DNA of 30,971 nucleotides from Scatosoma sp045660225 (lineage in GTDB: Bacteria; Bacillota; Clostridia; Christensenellales; Borkfalkiaceae), in contig JAZRDK010000076.1 in the NCBI GenBank assembly GCA_045660225.1, forward strand, positions 1 through 30,971. The letters run 5' to 3'. Both the position numbers and the translations under genes were made by a program. The first letter of the stretch is position 1, and the number at the start of each line of letters is the position of its first letter. Of the stretch, positions 21,809-28,444 are shown piece after piece. The notes under the pieces are model-generated. The model ran no database searches, was not told the DNA's origin, and worked only from the letters and a program-made list of their open reading frames with translations.

Positions 21809-23023
21809 TCATTTTATAAATTTTTCTTCTAACGCGCGGGCAACCGTGCGCGCGGACGAGTACGCCCATTGCAAATTATAACCACCGCATTGACCGTCTA
21901 CGTCCAGCATTTCGCCTGCAAAATACACGCCCTTACAAAGCTTGCTTTCTAAACGTTCGTCCACTTCGGTAAGTCGGACACCGCCTTTCGTCACTTGCGC
22001 GTAGTCAAACCCAAGCGTACCGGTAACTTGCATAGGGAAGGCTTTGATAAGCGACACGGCACGGCGCAAATCGTTGGAGGCGAGTTTCATTACGCACCTT
22101 CCCGCTTGGTTGTTTATCACGCCGAACAGCAATTCGGATGCGTCCAAATCGGGATAGTTGCGTTTTTTCTCGCAAAGCATCGTGTAAATTTCCGTTTCCG
22201 AAACGCCTGGCAGGAAATCAAGAAAAAGCCGTACGTCGCTGAAATCGCCGTCCAAAAAGGCGGACAAACGGAAAACTGCGTCCCCCGAAACTCCGTAATC
22301 GGTAAAAATTAAATCGCCTTGCGCCGAAACGGTTTTTCCATGGATTTGCGCGGTAACGACGGCGTCTTTTACGCGTATACCCTTCAACGTTTTCGTATGC
22401 TTAGCGTCCGTTTTCAGTTGCACGAGCGACGGATACAACGCCGTAAGCGTATGCCCAAGCTTTTGCGCGAGCGCGTACGCCGAGCCGTCCGTCCCGAAAT
22501 TTTTCGAGGCTTTACCGCCCGTACAAAACACCAACGCTTCCGCAAAATATTTCTCTTCGCCCTGTTCCGTTTGCACCGTCAAAACAAATCCCTTTCCCTG
22601 ACGGTTTACGTCCGTCACCTGGGTGCGAAGGCAAACGTTTACGCCTTTGTTCGCAAGCGAAAAACGCAACGCATCCGTAAGCGCAGACGCCTGTCTGCCG
22701 GCAGGATACACTCTGCCCGTTTCGTCGGGGAGAAGAAGGATTCCCAAGTCGCGAAAGAAGGCAAAAAGCGAGTCTTTGCCGTGCGCCTTGAGCACGCTTT
22801 GCACCAACGCGCGTTCTTTCGCCGTGCTTTCGACGGAGAAGTAGTCCGCGTTGTCCGCGCCAAGGTTGGTGATATTCCCCTGGCCGTTGCCCGTGGAAGA
22901 AAGTTTCTTGCCCAAACGGTCGGCGCGTTCGAATACGGTAACGTCTATTTTGTTGTCAAGGGCGTTTGCCAAAAACAAGCCGGACGCCCCACCGCCTATC
23001 ACGGCAATTTTCGTCGTTTTCAT
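21809..23023 (-). CDS. HI0933/BaiN-family flavoprotein
   Basis: A 404-residue FAD protein. The N-terminus has KIAVIGGGASGLFLANALDN and the family signature RLGKKLSSTGNGQGNITNLG. The C-terminus has GVYFAGEMLDVDGQCGGYNL, then QWAYSSARTVARALEE. The family includes BaiN, proposed to act on bile acid intermediates in Clostridium, but most members have no proven substrate, so a bile acid role should not be assumed. The start at 23023 is chosen because the Rossmann motif follows directly and the upstream ATG at 23041 overlaps the -10 box. This leaves no room for a ribosome binding site: the message seems leaderless. It is the first of two flavoprotein genes. Confidence 0.92.
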   Translation of the reverse strand: MKTTKIAVIGGGASGLFLANALDNKIDVTVFERADRLGKKLSSTGNGQGNITNLGADNADYFSVESTAKERALVQSVLKAHGKDSLFAFFRDLGILLLPDETGRVYPAGRQASALTDALRFSLANKGVNVCLRTQVTDVNRQGKGFVLTVQTEQGEEKYFAEALVFCTGGKASKNFGTDGSAYALAQKLGHTLTALYPSLVQLKTDAKHTKTLKGIRVKDAVVTAQIHGKTVSAQGDLIFTDYGVSGDAVFRLSAFLDGDFSDVRLFLDFLPGVSETEIYTMLCEKKRNYPDLDASELLFGVINNQAGRCVMKLASNDLRRAVSLIKAFPMQVTGTLGFDYAQVTKGGVRLTEVDERLESKLCKGVYFAGEMLDVDGQCGGYNLQWAYSSARTVARALEEKFIK

Positions 23024-23029
23024 AATTCT

Positions 23030-23058
23030 ATTGTAACGCATTTTTTGTGCAATGTCAA
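23030..23058 (-). promoter_or_regulatory. Promoter giving a leaderless message for the HI0933-like gene
   Basis: On the minus strand TTGACA (23058-23053) and TACAAT (23035-23030) are 17 bases apart. The start codon is at 23023-23021, six bases after the -10 box, exactly where transcription should begin. Confidence 0.85.
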
Positions 23059-23097
23059 TTTTTTGGGAAAGAGCGCGAAAATTTTTCCGTTTGGATA

Positions 23098-23126
23098 TTG
23101 ACTTTTTTTCTTTTTTATATTAAAAT
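23098..23126 (+). promoter_or_regulatory. Promoter of the tandem-DUF1508 gene
   Basis: TTGACT (23098-23103) and TAAAAT (23121-23126) with 17 bases between them. Transcription would start near 23133 and give a 56-base leader with AAAGGAG before the ATG at 23189. It is divergent from the flavoprotein promoter 40 bases away. Confidence 0.75.
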
Positions 23127-23188
23127 ATAAAAACCAAACGTGGTGAATACAATATATTTTGTAAAGATATACTGTAAAGGAGTTAGAT

Positions 23189-24460
23189 ATGGAAAAAATA
23201 AAAGCGTTTTTCGTAGGCATCGGCGAGTGGTTTGCAGGGCTTGCCGTCGTCGATTATTTTAAGCAAAATCCCCTGCTGGGCTGGATAACGCTCGGCGCGA
23301 TTGCATTTTTCTTCTTACTGCTGATAATTATCATCGTGTTGTCCGTCAAGGCGAAGAAGGCAAGAAAACGCATTGCTAAAGCGCAAGCGGAAAAACAAGC
23401 GCCCGTCCAAGCGGAAACGGTGGAAACCGAACCCAAGCCCGTAGAAGAAGTCAAAATCGAGCCCGTGCAAAATGTAGAGCCCGTGCAAATCGCAGAGCCC
23501 GTAGAAGAAGTCAAAGCAGAGCCCGTGAAGGAAGAAGTTGCCGTTGCGATAGAAAAGCAACCGAAGGCGGAAAAGGACCTTGCGATTGAAGAAGCGATTG
23601 CCATCGTTGACAAGCGCGAAACGCAAAAACGCGCGCTGAGTATGGACACGGCGGCAAACGAGTACGCGGAAGACGAAACGGAGCGCATTGCAAGATATAA
23701 GGGCAAGTGGGTAATTTGTCGCGTGATTGCGGACGGCGAAACGGAGCACGACGAAATGTATTTCTTCGAACTGCACGCGTCCAACGGCGAAAAACTGCTT
23801 TCCAGCGAAGAATATACCACCTACCAAGGCGCGTTGCGCGGTATTGAAACGCATAAGTCGAACATCTTGAAAGGCAATTTGAAAATTACGTTGTCGAAGA
23901 AAGGCGATTACATTTTCAAATTGTTGAGCGGTAAAAATATGTTGCTTTGTATGGGCGAAAATTATCCGACGAAGGCAAGATGCCAAAGTGCGATTGATTC
24001 CACGATTCGTTTCGCGGCTACGGCGATTATCGACGAGAATTTACAAGACCACGTCGTCAAAGTGCCCGTGGAAGACGACACGGAAATTGCGCCCCTTAGC
24101 GAAGGCGCGGAAGGGAAATGGATTATTTCCAAAGGCGAAGGTGCGGAAGGCGAAGCGACCTATTACTTTGAGTTGTTTGCAAACAACGGCGAAAAACTGC
24201 TTTCCAGCGAAGATTATACGACGTATACGGGTGCGGTAAACGGGATTCAGACGCATAAGAAGAACATCGAAAACGGCAATTTCCGCATCTCGTTGACAAA
24301 GCGTGGCGATTATATCTATAAGCTTTTGAACGGCAATGGTCAACTGCTTTGCTTGGGCGAACACTACAAGACGAAACGCCTTTGCCAAAACGCCGTCGAA
24401 TCGGTAAAACGCTTTGCGATGGGCTCTCCCCTGCTCACCGACTCCGAACTGAAAAAATAA
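23189..24460 (+). CDS. Membrane-anchored protein with two DUF1508 (YegP-like) domains
   Basis: A 423-residue protein. A membrane helix (about 28-52, GWITLGAIAFFFLLLIIIIV) is followed by a basic stretch (KAKKARKR), so the rest is probably cytoplasmic. Residues about 60-115 are a Glu/Pro/Val-rich linker with repeats of the EPV-type (VEPVQIAEPVEEVKAEPVKE). Two DUF1508 domains follow, each of paired beta-beta-alpha units: about 170-275 (GKWVICRVIAD, YFFELHASNGEKLLSSEEYT, THKSNI) and about 305-410 (GKWIISKGEG, YYFELFANNGEKLLSSEDYT, THKKNI). DUF1508 proteins such as YegP have no settled function. The start has AAAGGAG nine bases upstream. It stands alone between its own promoter and a terminator. 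The near-identical DNA in the two domains suggests a recent duplication or conversion. Confidence 0.85.
   Translation: MEKIKAFFVGIGEWFAGLAVVDYFKQNPLLGWITLGAIAFFFLLLIIIIVLSVKAKKARKRIAKAQAEKQAPVQAETVETEPKPVEEVKIEPVQNVEPVQIAEPVEEVKAEPVKEEVAVAIEKQPKAEKDLAIEEAIAIVDKRETQKRALSMDTAANEYAEDETERIARYKGKWVICRVIADGETEHDEMYFFELHASNGEKLLSSEEYTTYQGALRGIETHKSNILKGNLKITLSKKGDYIFKLLSGKNMLLCMGENYPTKARCQSAIDSTIRFAATAIIDENLQDHVVKVPVEDDTEIAPLSEGAEGKWIISKGEGAEGEATYYFELFANNGEKLLSSEDYTTYTGAVNGIQTHKKNIENGNFRISLTKRGDYIYKLLNGNGQLLCLGEHYKTKRLCQNAVESVKRFAMGSPLLTDSELKK
23782..24213 (+). repeat. Direct repeat inside the DUF1508 gene
   Basis: A 30-base stretch at 23782-23811 is repeated without change at 24184-24213; it codes for NGEKLLSSE in both domains. 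Similarity continues on either side with scattered changes. It reflects tandem duplication of the domain. Confidence 0.85.
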
Positions 24461-24470
24461 GCGCATAAAA

Positions 24471-24503
24471 AACCGACCCAAGGCACGCCCTTGGGTCGGT
24501 TTT
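24471..24503. terminator. Bidirectional intrinsic terminator
   Basis: CCGACCCAAGG (24473-24483) pairs with CCTTGGGTCGG (24489-24499) around a five-base loop, with A-rich and T-rich flanks on the two sides. It lies between the stop codons of two convergent genes (24460 and 24514) and can serve both. Confidence 0.9.
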
Positions 24504-24513
24504 ATTTTGGTTT

Positions 24514-26475
24514 TTATCTTGCGCCGAATCCGCCACCGCCGAATCCGCCACCACCGAATCCGCCAAAGCCACCGCCACCACCGCCACGTCCGATGTGTCC
24601 GCCACCCGACGCCTTTTTCGACATCGACGCGATTGCACCGCGCATAGCCGTGTGCATAACTCGATGGATGAGCAAATAATCAAAAAAGTCTAACCGAGCG
24701 CCTTCGTACCAAGTGGGAGGCGGTACGGTCAAACGGCGGAATTTATCCGTCCACTCGTCCGTGACGCCAAGCACCTGTGCGTACGGCAAAACTTTGTAAT
24801 ACAGTTCCGGGTCGTTTTCCAGCATAAACTTGATTTTTTCTTCTTCCGTAACGACGATGAAATCCTTAAAACCAAGCACCTGCCCCAACGTGTCGACGTG
24901 CTTTTCCGACCTTGCGATTGCGCCCTGGGTAAGTAGCGCAGGCAAAAACGCGCCGATAGATATCAACAGTTTTTCCGTAAACGTCGCGACGTGCGTCCCC
25001 AAAAGTCCACTGAATAGAAGTGTCGAAAATACGCAGACCAAGCCTTCGATTACCAACAATAGCGCGCGTTTTTTTGCTTTCCACTTATAGCGATAATTTT
25101 CTACGATATACCTTAAAATTAGGTTGGCAAGCAGTGGTACGCCGAACAGGAAACCCACCGCATACGCGTATCCGCCACCGAGTTTCCTTCCTAACAAAAA
25201 CGCGCTTATCCCAGCAAAAAGGAAACCTATGATTGCGCCGAAGAAGAACCCGAAAAGCGATTTCTTGTCGTACATACCACCCCTATCGGGAAGTTGTTTT
25301 TTCGCCTTTTCCGATTCTTCGAAGAAGGCAGGTACAAGTTCGGAAACCCGAACTTCTCGGCGGGAAACAAACGTTTCGGCGAAAGTGGAATCGAGCACGA
25401 CTTCCCTTCCGCCCTTGAAAATGCCGTTGAACAACGTTTTTTGATGGAAAGGCGCGTCGTCGGGAAGGCAGGAAACACAACTGATAAGCAACGGGTCGCT
25501 TTCGTTGGTCATATCAATTTTAAGATAGCCCTTGTGCGCGAAATAGTAAATCATCGCCGTGACGTCTTCTTTATCCGACACGCCGTCCAAAAACGTACCC
25601 ATCACAAGCGGGTCCATATCTTCAGGCGGATTTACGTTGACGACGGAAACGATTTCGCGCGATTTTTTCGTCAGTATCAACGTCGCTACGGCAACCGCAA
25701 CCAACGCCAACACGCCGATAAATAACCAAAGCGCTTCGTTTGTGAATATATTTGTTTCCGCATAGCTTGCCAACCCGTCCATTGTGAAATCGACGGTAAC
25801 GCCTTGTGCCACGTACTCGTTATAGCGCGAGTTGTACGCGACGGCGAGCTTGTTAAATTGCATAAACAGCGTTTTGCCGTCCGTCGTCAAGCTTGCGCCC
25901 GTGTACGGCGCATCGTCGTCGCCGACGTACACCTTTGCGTTACGGATTGCGTTGGGGAAATGAATTGTTGCCGTTACGTCGTGTAACGCGACGGTAGAGC
26001 CAAAGCCAACGACGTCGATAATCATACCGTCGTCTTTCCACATTTCTTGGTTTTGGATGCAGGTATAGGAAATCTCGTACGTCCAAACCGCGCCCTTTTG
26101 CACGCCACCGATACAGTTGACGTCGAAAAGTCCCTCCGCGTCGGGGTTATCCTTTACCGTGAAATAAAAATCGGCGTTGCCTTGGCAGGTCGCGTTGAAA
26201 TTTTCATAGCGACAGCCTTGTTTGGGGAGTGCCAAATAAAACATCGACGTGTTCCACGTCAAAAATTCGACGGTTATCCTTTGTTTCACGTCCACCGACC
26301 TGTCGTTGTTGACGGACATTTGCACGTCCAAACGTTGGATTTCAATCAAGTCGCCGTAGGCGTACGCCTTTTGTTTGGCGTCGTCGCCTGCGCTTATCGG
26401 TTTGGCAAATATCGTACAAAACAGCGCGACGAAACAAAGGCAGAAAAAAACCAGCCGTTTCGTAAATCGTTTCAT
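24514..26475 (-). CDS. DUF2207 membrane protein with glycine-rich C-terminus
   Basis: A 653-residue envelope protein. A signal peptide (about 1-28) is followed by the extracellular DUF2207 region (about 40-235: RLDVQMSVNNDRSVDVKQRI, then VWTYEISYTC). A membrane helix lies at about 247-270 and two further pairs of helices at about 400-450 and 465-515. The cytoplasmic part holds LMLENDPELYYKVLPYAQVLG, shared by the family. The last 35 residues alternate Gly with Phe and end GGFGAR, a usual low-complexity tail in this family. It follows lemA by 13 bases; DUF2207 and LemA proteins often occur together, but the function is not known, with envelope maintenance as a guess. The ATG at 26475 has AAGGG ten bases upstream. 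Confidence 0.9.
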   Translation of the reverse strand: MKRFTKRLVFFCLCFVALFCTIFAKPISAGDDAKQKAYAYGDLIEIQRLDVQMSVNNDRSVDVKQRITVEFLTWNTSMFYLALPKQGCRYENFNATCQGNADFYFTVKDNPDAEGLFDVNCIGGVQKGAVWTYEISYTCIQNQEMWKDDGMIIDVVGFGSTVALHDVTATIHFPNAIRNAKVYVGDDDAPYTGASLTTDGKTLFMQFNKLAVAYNSRYNEYVAQGVTVDFTMDGLASYAETNIFTNEALWLFIGVLALVAVAVATLILTKKSREIVSVVNVNPPEDMDPLVMGTFLDGVSDKEDVTAMIYYFAHKGYLKIDMTNESDPLLISCVSCLPDDAPFHQKTLFNGIFKGGREVVLDSTFAETFVSRREVRVSELVPAFFEESEKAKKQLPDRGGMYDKKSLFGFFFGAIIGFLFAGISAFLLGRKLGGGYAYAVGFLFGVPLLANLILRYIVENYRYKWKAKKRALLLVIEGLVCVFSTLLFSGLLGTHVATFTEKLLISIGAFLPALLTQGAIARSEKHVDTLGQVLGFKDFIVVTEEEKIKFMLENDPELYYKVLPYAQVLGVTDEWTDKFRRLTVPPPTWYEGARLDFFDYLLIHRVMHTAMRGAIASMSKKASGGGHIGRGGGGGGFGGFGGGGFGGGGFGAR

Positions 26476-26488
26476 CGTGTTTCCCTTT

Positions 26489-27085
26489 TTAGAATTTCAC
26501 CTTGACGTTTTGTCTTTCTTCCTGGCTATCGAGTTCGAAATACGACTTTTTCGCGTAGTCTGCGCCCATACGAGCACCGACGATGGACGCAGGGAAGAGT
26601 TCTAACTTGGTATTAAACGACTTAACGACGCCGTTGTAGTAGCGACGCGACGCCTCCAAATCCCCTTCAATCGATTTTAACTGCGCCTGCAAATCTAAGA
26701 AATTTACGTTTGCCTTTAAGTCGGGATAGTTTTCGTGCACGGCGTTAAAGAAAGTGCGAAGGCTGGACGAAAGTTGTTGTTCAGCCACCATCTTTTCCGA
26801 TTGCGTGTACGCCACGTTGCGCGCGGCGACAACCGATTGCAACGTTTCCGTTTCGTGCTTTGCATACCCCTTCACCGTTTCCACAAGGTTGGGGATTAAA
26901 TCAAAACGTTTTTTCAAATATACGTCTACGGTAGCCCACGCTTCTTCACTGCGGTTTTTTAAGCGAACGAAGGCGTTGCGCGTCTTTATCCACCAAGCCA
27001 CGAAGGCAATCACCAAAACGATAAGTACTGCGCCAACGATAATTGCGGCGACACCACCAGAAGAAATAAGTAAATTGTTGAGCAT
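26489..27085 (-). CDS. lemA: LemA family protein
   Basis: A 198-residue protein with an N-terminal membrane helix (about 10-32), then the helical LemA domain. Family marks are RLKNRSEEAWATVDVYLKKR, FDLIPNLVETVKGYAKHE, and ASRRYYNGVVKSFNTKLELF followed by PASIVGARMG. The start at 27085 has AAAGGAG eight bases upstream; a longer frame begins inside a leader hairpin. The helical part is expected to face the outside or the periplasm-like space. It is the first gene of a two-gene operon with the DUF2207 protein. The biochemical role of LemA is unknown. Confidence 0.93.
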   Translation of the reverse strand: MLNNLLISSGGVAAIIVGAVLIVLVIAFVAWWIKTRNAFVRLKNRSEEAWATVDVYLKKRFDLIPNLVETVKGYAKHETETLQSVVAARNVAYTQSEKMVAEQQLSSSLRTFFNAVHENYPDLKANVNFLDLQAQLKSIEGDLEASRRYYNGVVKSFNTKLELFPASIVGARMGADYAKKSYFELDSQEERQNVKVKF

Positions 27086-27097
27086 AGCTTTTCTCCT

Positions 27098-27120
27098 TTG
27101 AAAAAATATCATTTTTTCAA
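27098..27120 (-). promoter_or_regulatory. Perfect hairpin at the 5' end of the lemA message
   Basis: TTGAAAAAAT (27098-27107) and ATTTTTTCAA (27111-27120) are exact reverse complements around a three-base loop. The predicted transcription start (near 27118) lies at the foot of this stem, and its other foot overlaps the first bases of AAAGGAG. It may stabilise the message or limit ribosome access. Confidence 0.6.
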
Positions 27121-27124
27121 CCCT

Positions 27125-27153
27125 ATTATACTATGCAAAAAGTCTTTTGTCAA
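27125..27153 (-). promoter_or_regulatory. Promoter of the lemA operon
   Basis: On the minus strand TTGACA (27153-27148) and TATAAT (27130-27125) are 17 bases apart, both boxes perfect. The leader to the lemA ATG is about 33 bases. Confidence 0.92.
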
Positions 27154-27172
27154 GACTACGCGAAAAAAGTGT

Positions 27173-27210
27173 AAAAAAACAGACGAATCGGCACAACCCG
27201 TTTCGTCCGT
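27173..27210 (-). terminator. Intrinsic terminator of the DUF378 gene
   Basis: Arms 27179-27191 and 27198-27210 form a 13-position stem with one A-A mismatch and one G-T pair around a six-base loop; on the minus strand it is followed by T7 (A7 at 27173-27179). It separates the DUF378 gene from the lemA promoter. T-rich sequence on the other side could make it work both ways. Confidence 0.85.
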
Positions 27211-27227
27211 TTTCTTTTTTTTGTCGG

Positions 27228-27455
27228 TTAGTCCGCGCGTCTGTTTTTCAGCCAAAGCACACCGTCCGTGATAAACGGCGAGAGAATCAGCCAAAGCGCG
27301 GCAAGTGCGATAATCGAGTAGGTGATAACCGAGCCCACCGTTCTTGCACCGGCAAAAATTTGGGAAACAAGGTTCAACTCGAAAAGACCGAAAAGCCCCC
27401 AGTTGATTGCACCGACGATAACCAAAATATAAGCAATGATGTTTGCAATACGCAT
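27228..27455 (-). CDS. DUF378 small membrane protein
   Basis: A 75-residue protein of the DUF378 (YuzA-like) family with two membrane helices: about 5-28 (IIAYILVIVGAINWGLFGLF, with the family motif GAINWGL) and about 42-62 (VITYSIIALAALWLIL), and a basic tail. The function of the family is unknown. The start has AGGAGGG eight bases upstream, and that site can be covered by the hairpin at 27464-27493. It lies 50 bases after the hydrolase gene stop, with no clear promoter of its own, so it may be read from the hydrolase message. Confidence 0.9.
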   Translation of the reverse strand: MRIANIIAYILVIVGAINWGLFGLFELNLVSQIFAGARTVGSVITYSIIALAALWLILSPFITDGVLWLKNRRAD

Positions 27456-27463
27456 AATTTCGT

Positions 27464-27493
27464 CCCTCCTATAAGCAGTATGTTCGATAGGAG
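27464..27493 (-). promoter_or_regulatory. Hairpin covering the ribosome binding site of the DUF378 gene
   Basis: On the minus strand CTCCTAT (27493-27487) is the exact reverse complement of ATAGGAG (27472-27466), which is part of the ribosome binding site ATAGGAGGG. The loop is 14 bases. Folding would hide the site. On the plus strand the same hairpin is followed by T7 (27493-27500) and looks like a terminator, but no plus-strand gene ends here. Confidence 0.5.
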
Positions 27494-27505
27494 TTTTTTT
27501 ATGCC

Positions 27506-28423
27506 CTATTTTTCAATAAATCGTAAAAGGTCTGCCAAGACTTTTTCCTTGTCCGTTTCGCTGTAAATTTCGTGACGCATACCTTCGTACAAACGGCTTT
27601 CTACCTGCTCGTAACCCACGTCCTTCATAAAATTTACCGACTTTTCAAAGGCTTTTTTATTGCCGATAACAGGGTCGTCCGCGCCCGAAACGAAGAAAAT
27701 GGGCAACGTCTTGTTCTCCGCCTTATACCCCTTCTTTTTGTAGGTGTTATGCAATAAGCGGAACAGGTTTTCAAAGCCGTTGCAGGTAAACAAAAACCTG
27801 CACTTGGGGTCTTCGCGGTGACTTCGTACGCTTTCTTTATTCGAACAAAGCCAAGCGCCCTTGCCTTCGGATTCGAAACGCTTATTCCCCTTGCCCGTCG
27901 AAAAATAAGCAAGCGTCCTGCATCTATGCCGTTTCCCACGGAAGAAAGCAACCGTTTTCGCAAGCCAAACGGCAACGCCCGACAACGCGTTTTTGCTGGG
28001 CGAGCCACAAACGATAAGCTTATCGATTTTGTGTTCGTGCTCCTTCAAATACAAGCGCGCCACCATCGAGCCCATACTGTACCCAAACAGCGTAACGGGA
28101 AGGTTTGGATAGCGAGACGTTAAATAGTCGGTTATCTTCGCCGTGTCGTCGACGATTGCCTTGGCTTTATTGTCGCCAAAATAGCCCAAGCCTTCGCCGG
28201 GCAAAACGCTGTCGCCGTGCCCACGGTGGTCGTGGCAGGCGCAAACGTAGCCGTTTTCGGCAAAAAAGCGCATTAAGGCATCGTAACGATTTTTATGTTC
28301 GCACATACCGTGTACGAGTTGAACGATGCCTTTGGGCGATGTTGACGGCTGGATAAGAACCGCCTTGATTTCCAGTCCGTCGTAGTCAGAGCGGACGAAA
28401 AAATCGTGTTGAATTATAGCCAT
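27506..28423 (-). CDS. Alpha/beta hydrolase, monoacylglycerol lipase-like
   Basis: A 305-residue serine hydrolase of the hydrolase_4 (lysophospholipase/monoacylglycerol lipase) group. VQLVHGMCEHKNRYD is the oxyanion-hole region, FGYSMGSM holds the nucleophile (S116), SGADDPV the acid (about D249) and GMRHEIYSE the base (H284). HDHRGHGDSV is a further family mark. No signal peptide, so it acts in the cytoplasm or at the inner membrane face, probably on lipid esters. The cap region (about 145-220) is unusually rich in basic residues (GKRHRCRT, SHREDPKCR), which may reflect local divergence. It starts 21 bases after the ABC transporter stop, with a weak ribosome binding site. Confidence 0.9.
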   Translation of the reverse strand: MAIIQHDFFVRSDYDGLEIKAVLIQPSTSPKGIVQLVHGMCEHKNRYDALMRFFAENGYVCACHDHRGHGDSVLPGEGLGYFGDNKAKAIVDDTAKITDYLTSRYPNLPVTLFGYSMGSMVARLYLKEHEHKIDKLIVCGSPSKNALSGVAVWLAKTVAFFRGKRHRCRTLAYFSTGKGNKRFESEGKGAWLCSNKESVRSHREDPKCRFLFTCNGFENLFRLLHNTYKKKGYKAENKTLPIFFVSGADDPVIGNKKAFEKSVNFMKDVGYEQVESRLYEGMRHEIYSETDKEKVLADLLRFIEK

Positions 28424-28444
28424 TTTCTTTCTTATAAACGTAAA

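Noticed and set aside
21809..23023. Bile acid metabolism gene (baiN)
   Set aside because: The HI0933-like family is broad and no other bai genes are present, so the bile acid role was not assigned.
24491..24679. Proline-rich plus-strand ORF
   Set aside because: It is the antisense of the Gly-rich tail of the DUF2207 protein.
27109..27294. Minus-strand 61-codon ORF between lemA and the DUF378 gene
   Set aside because: It covers a terminator and the lemA promoter, overlaps the DUF378 gene and has no ribosome binding site.
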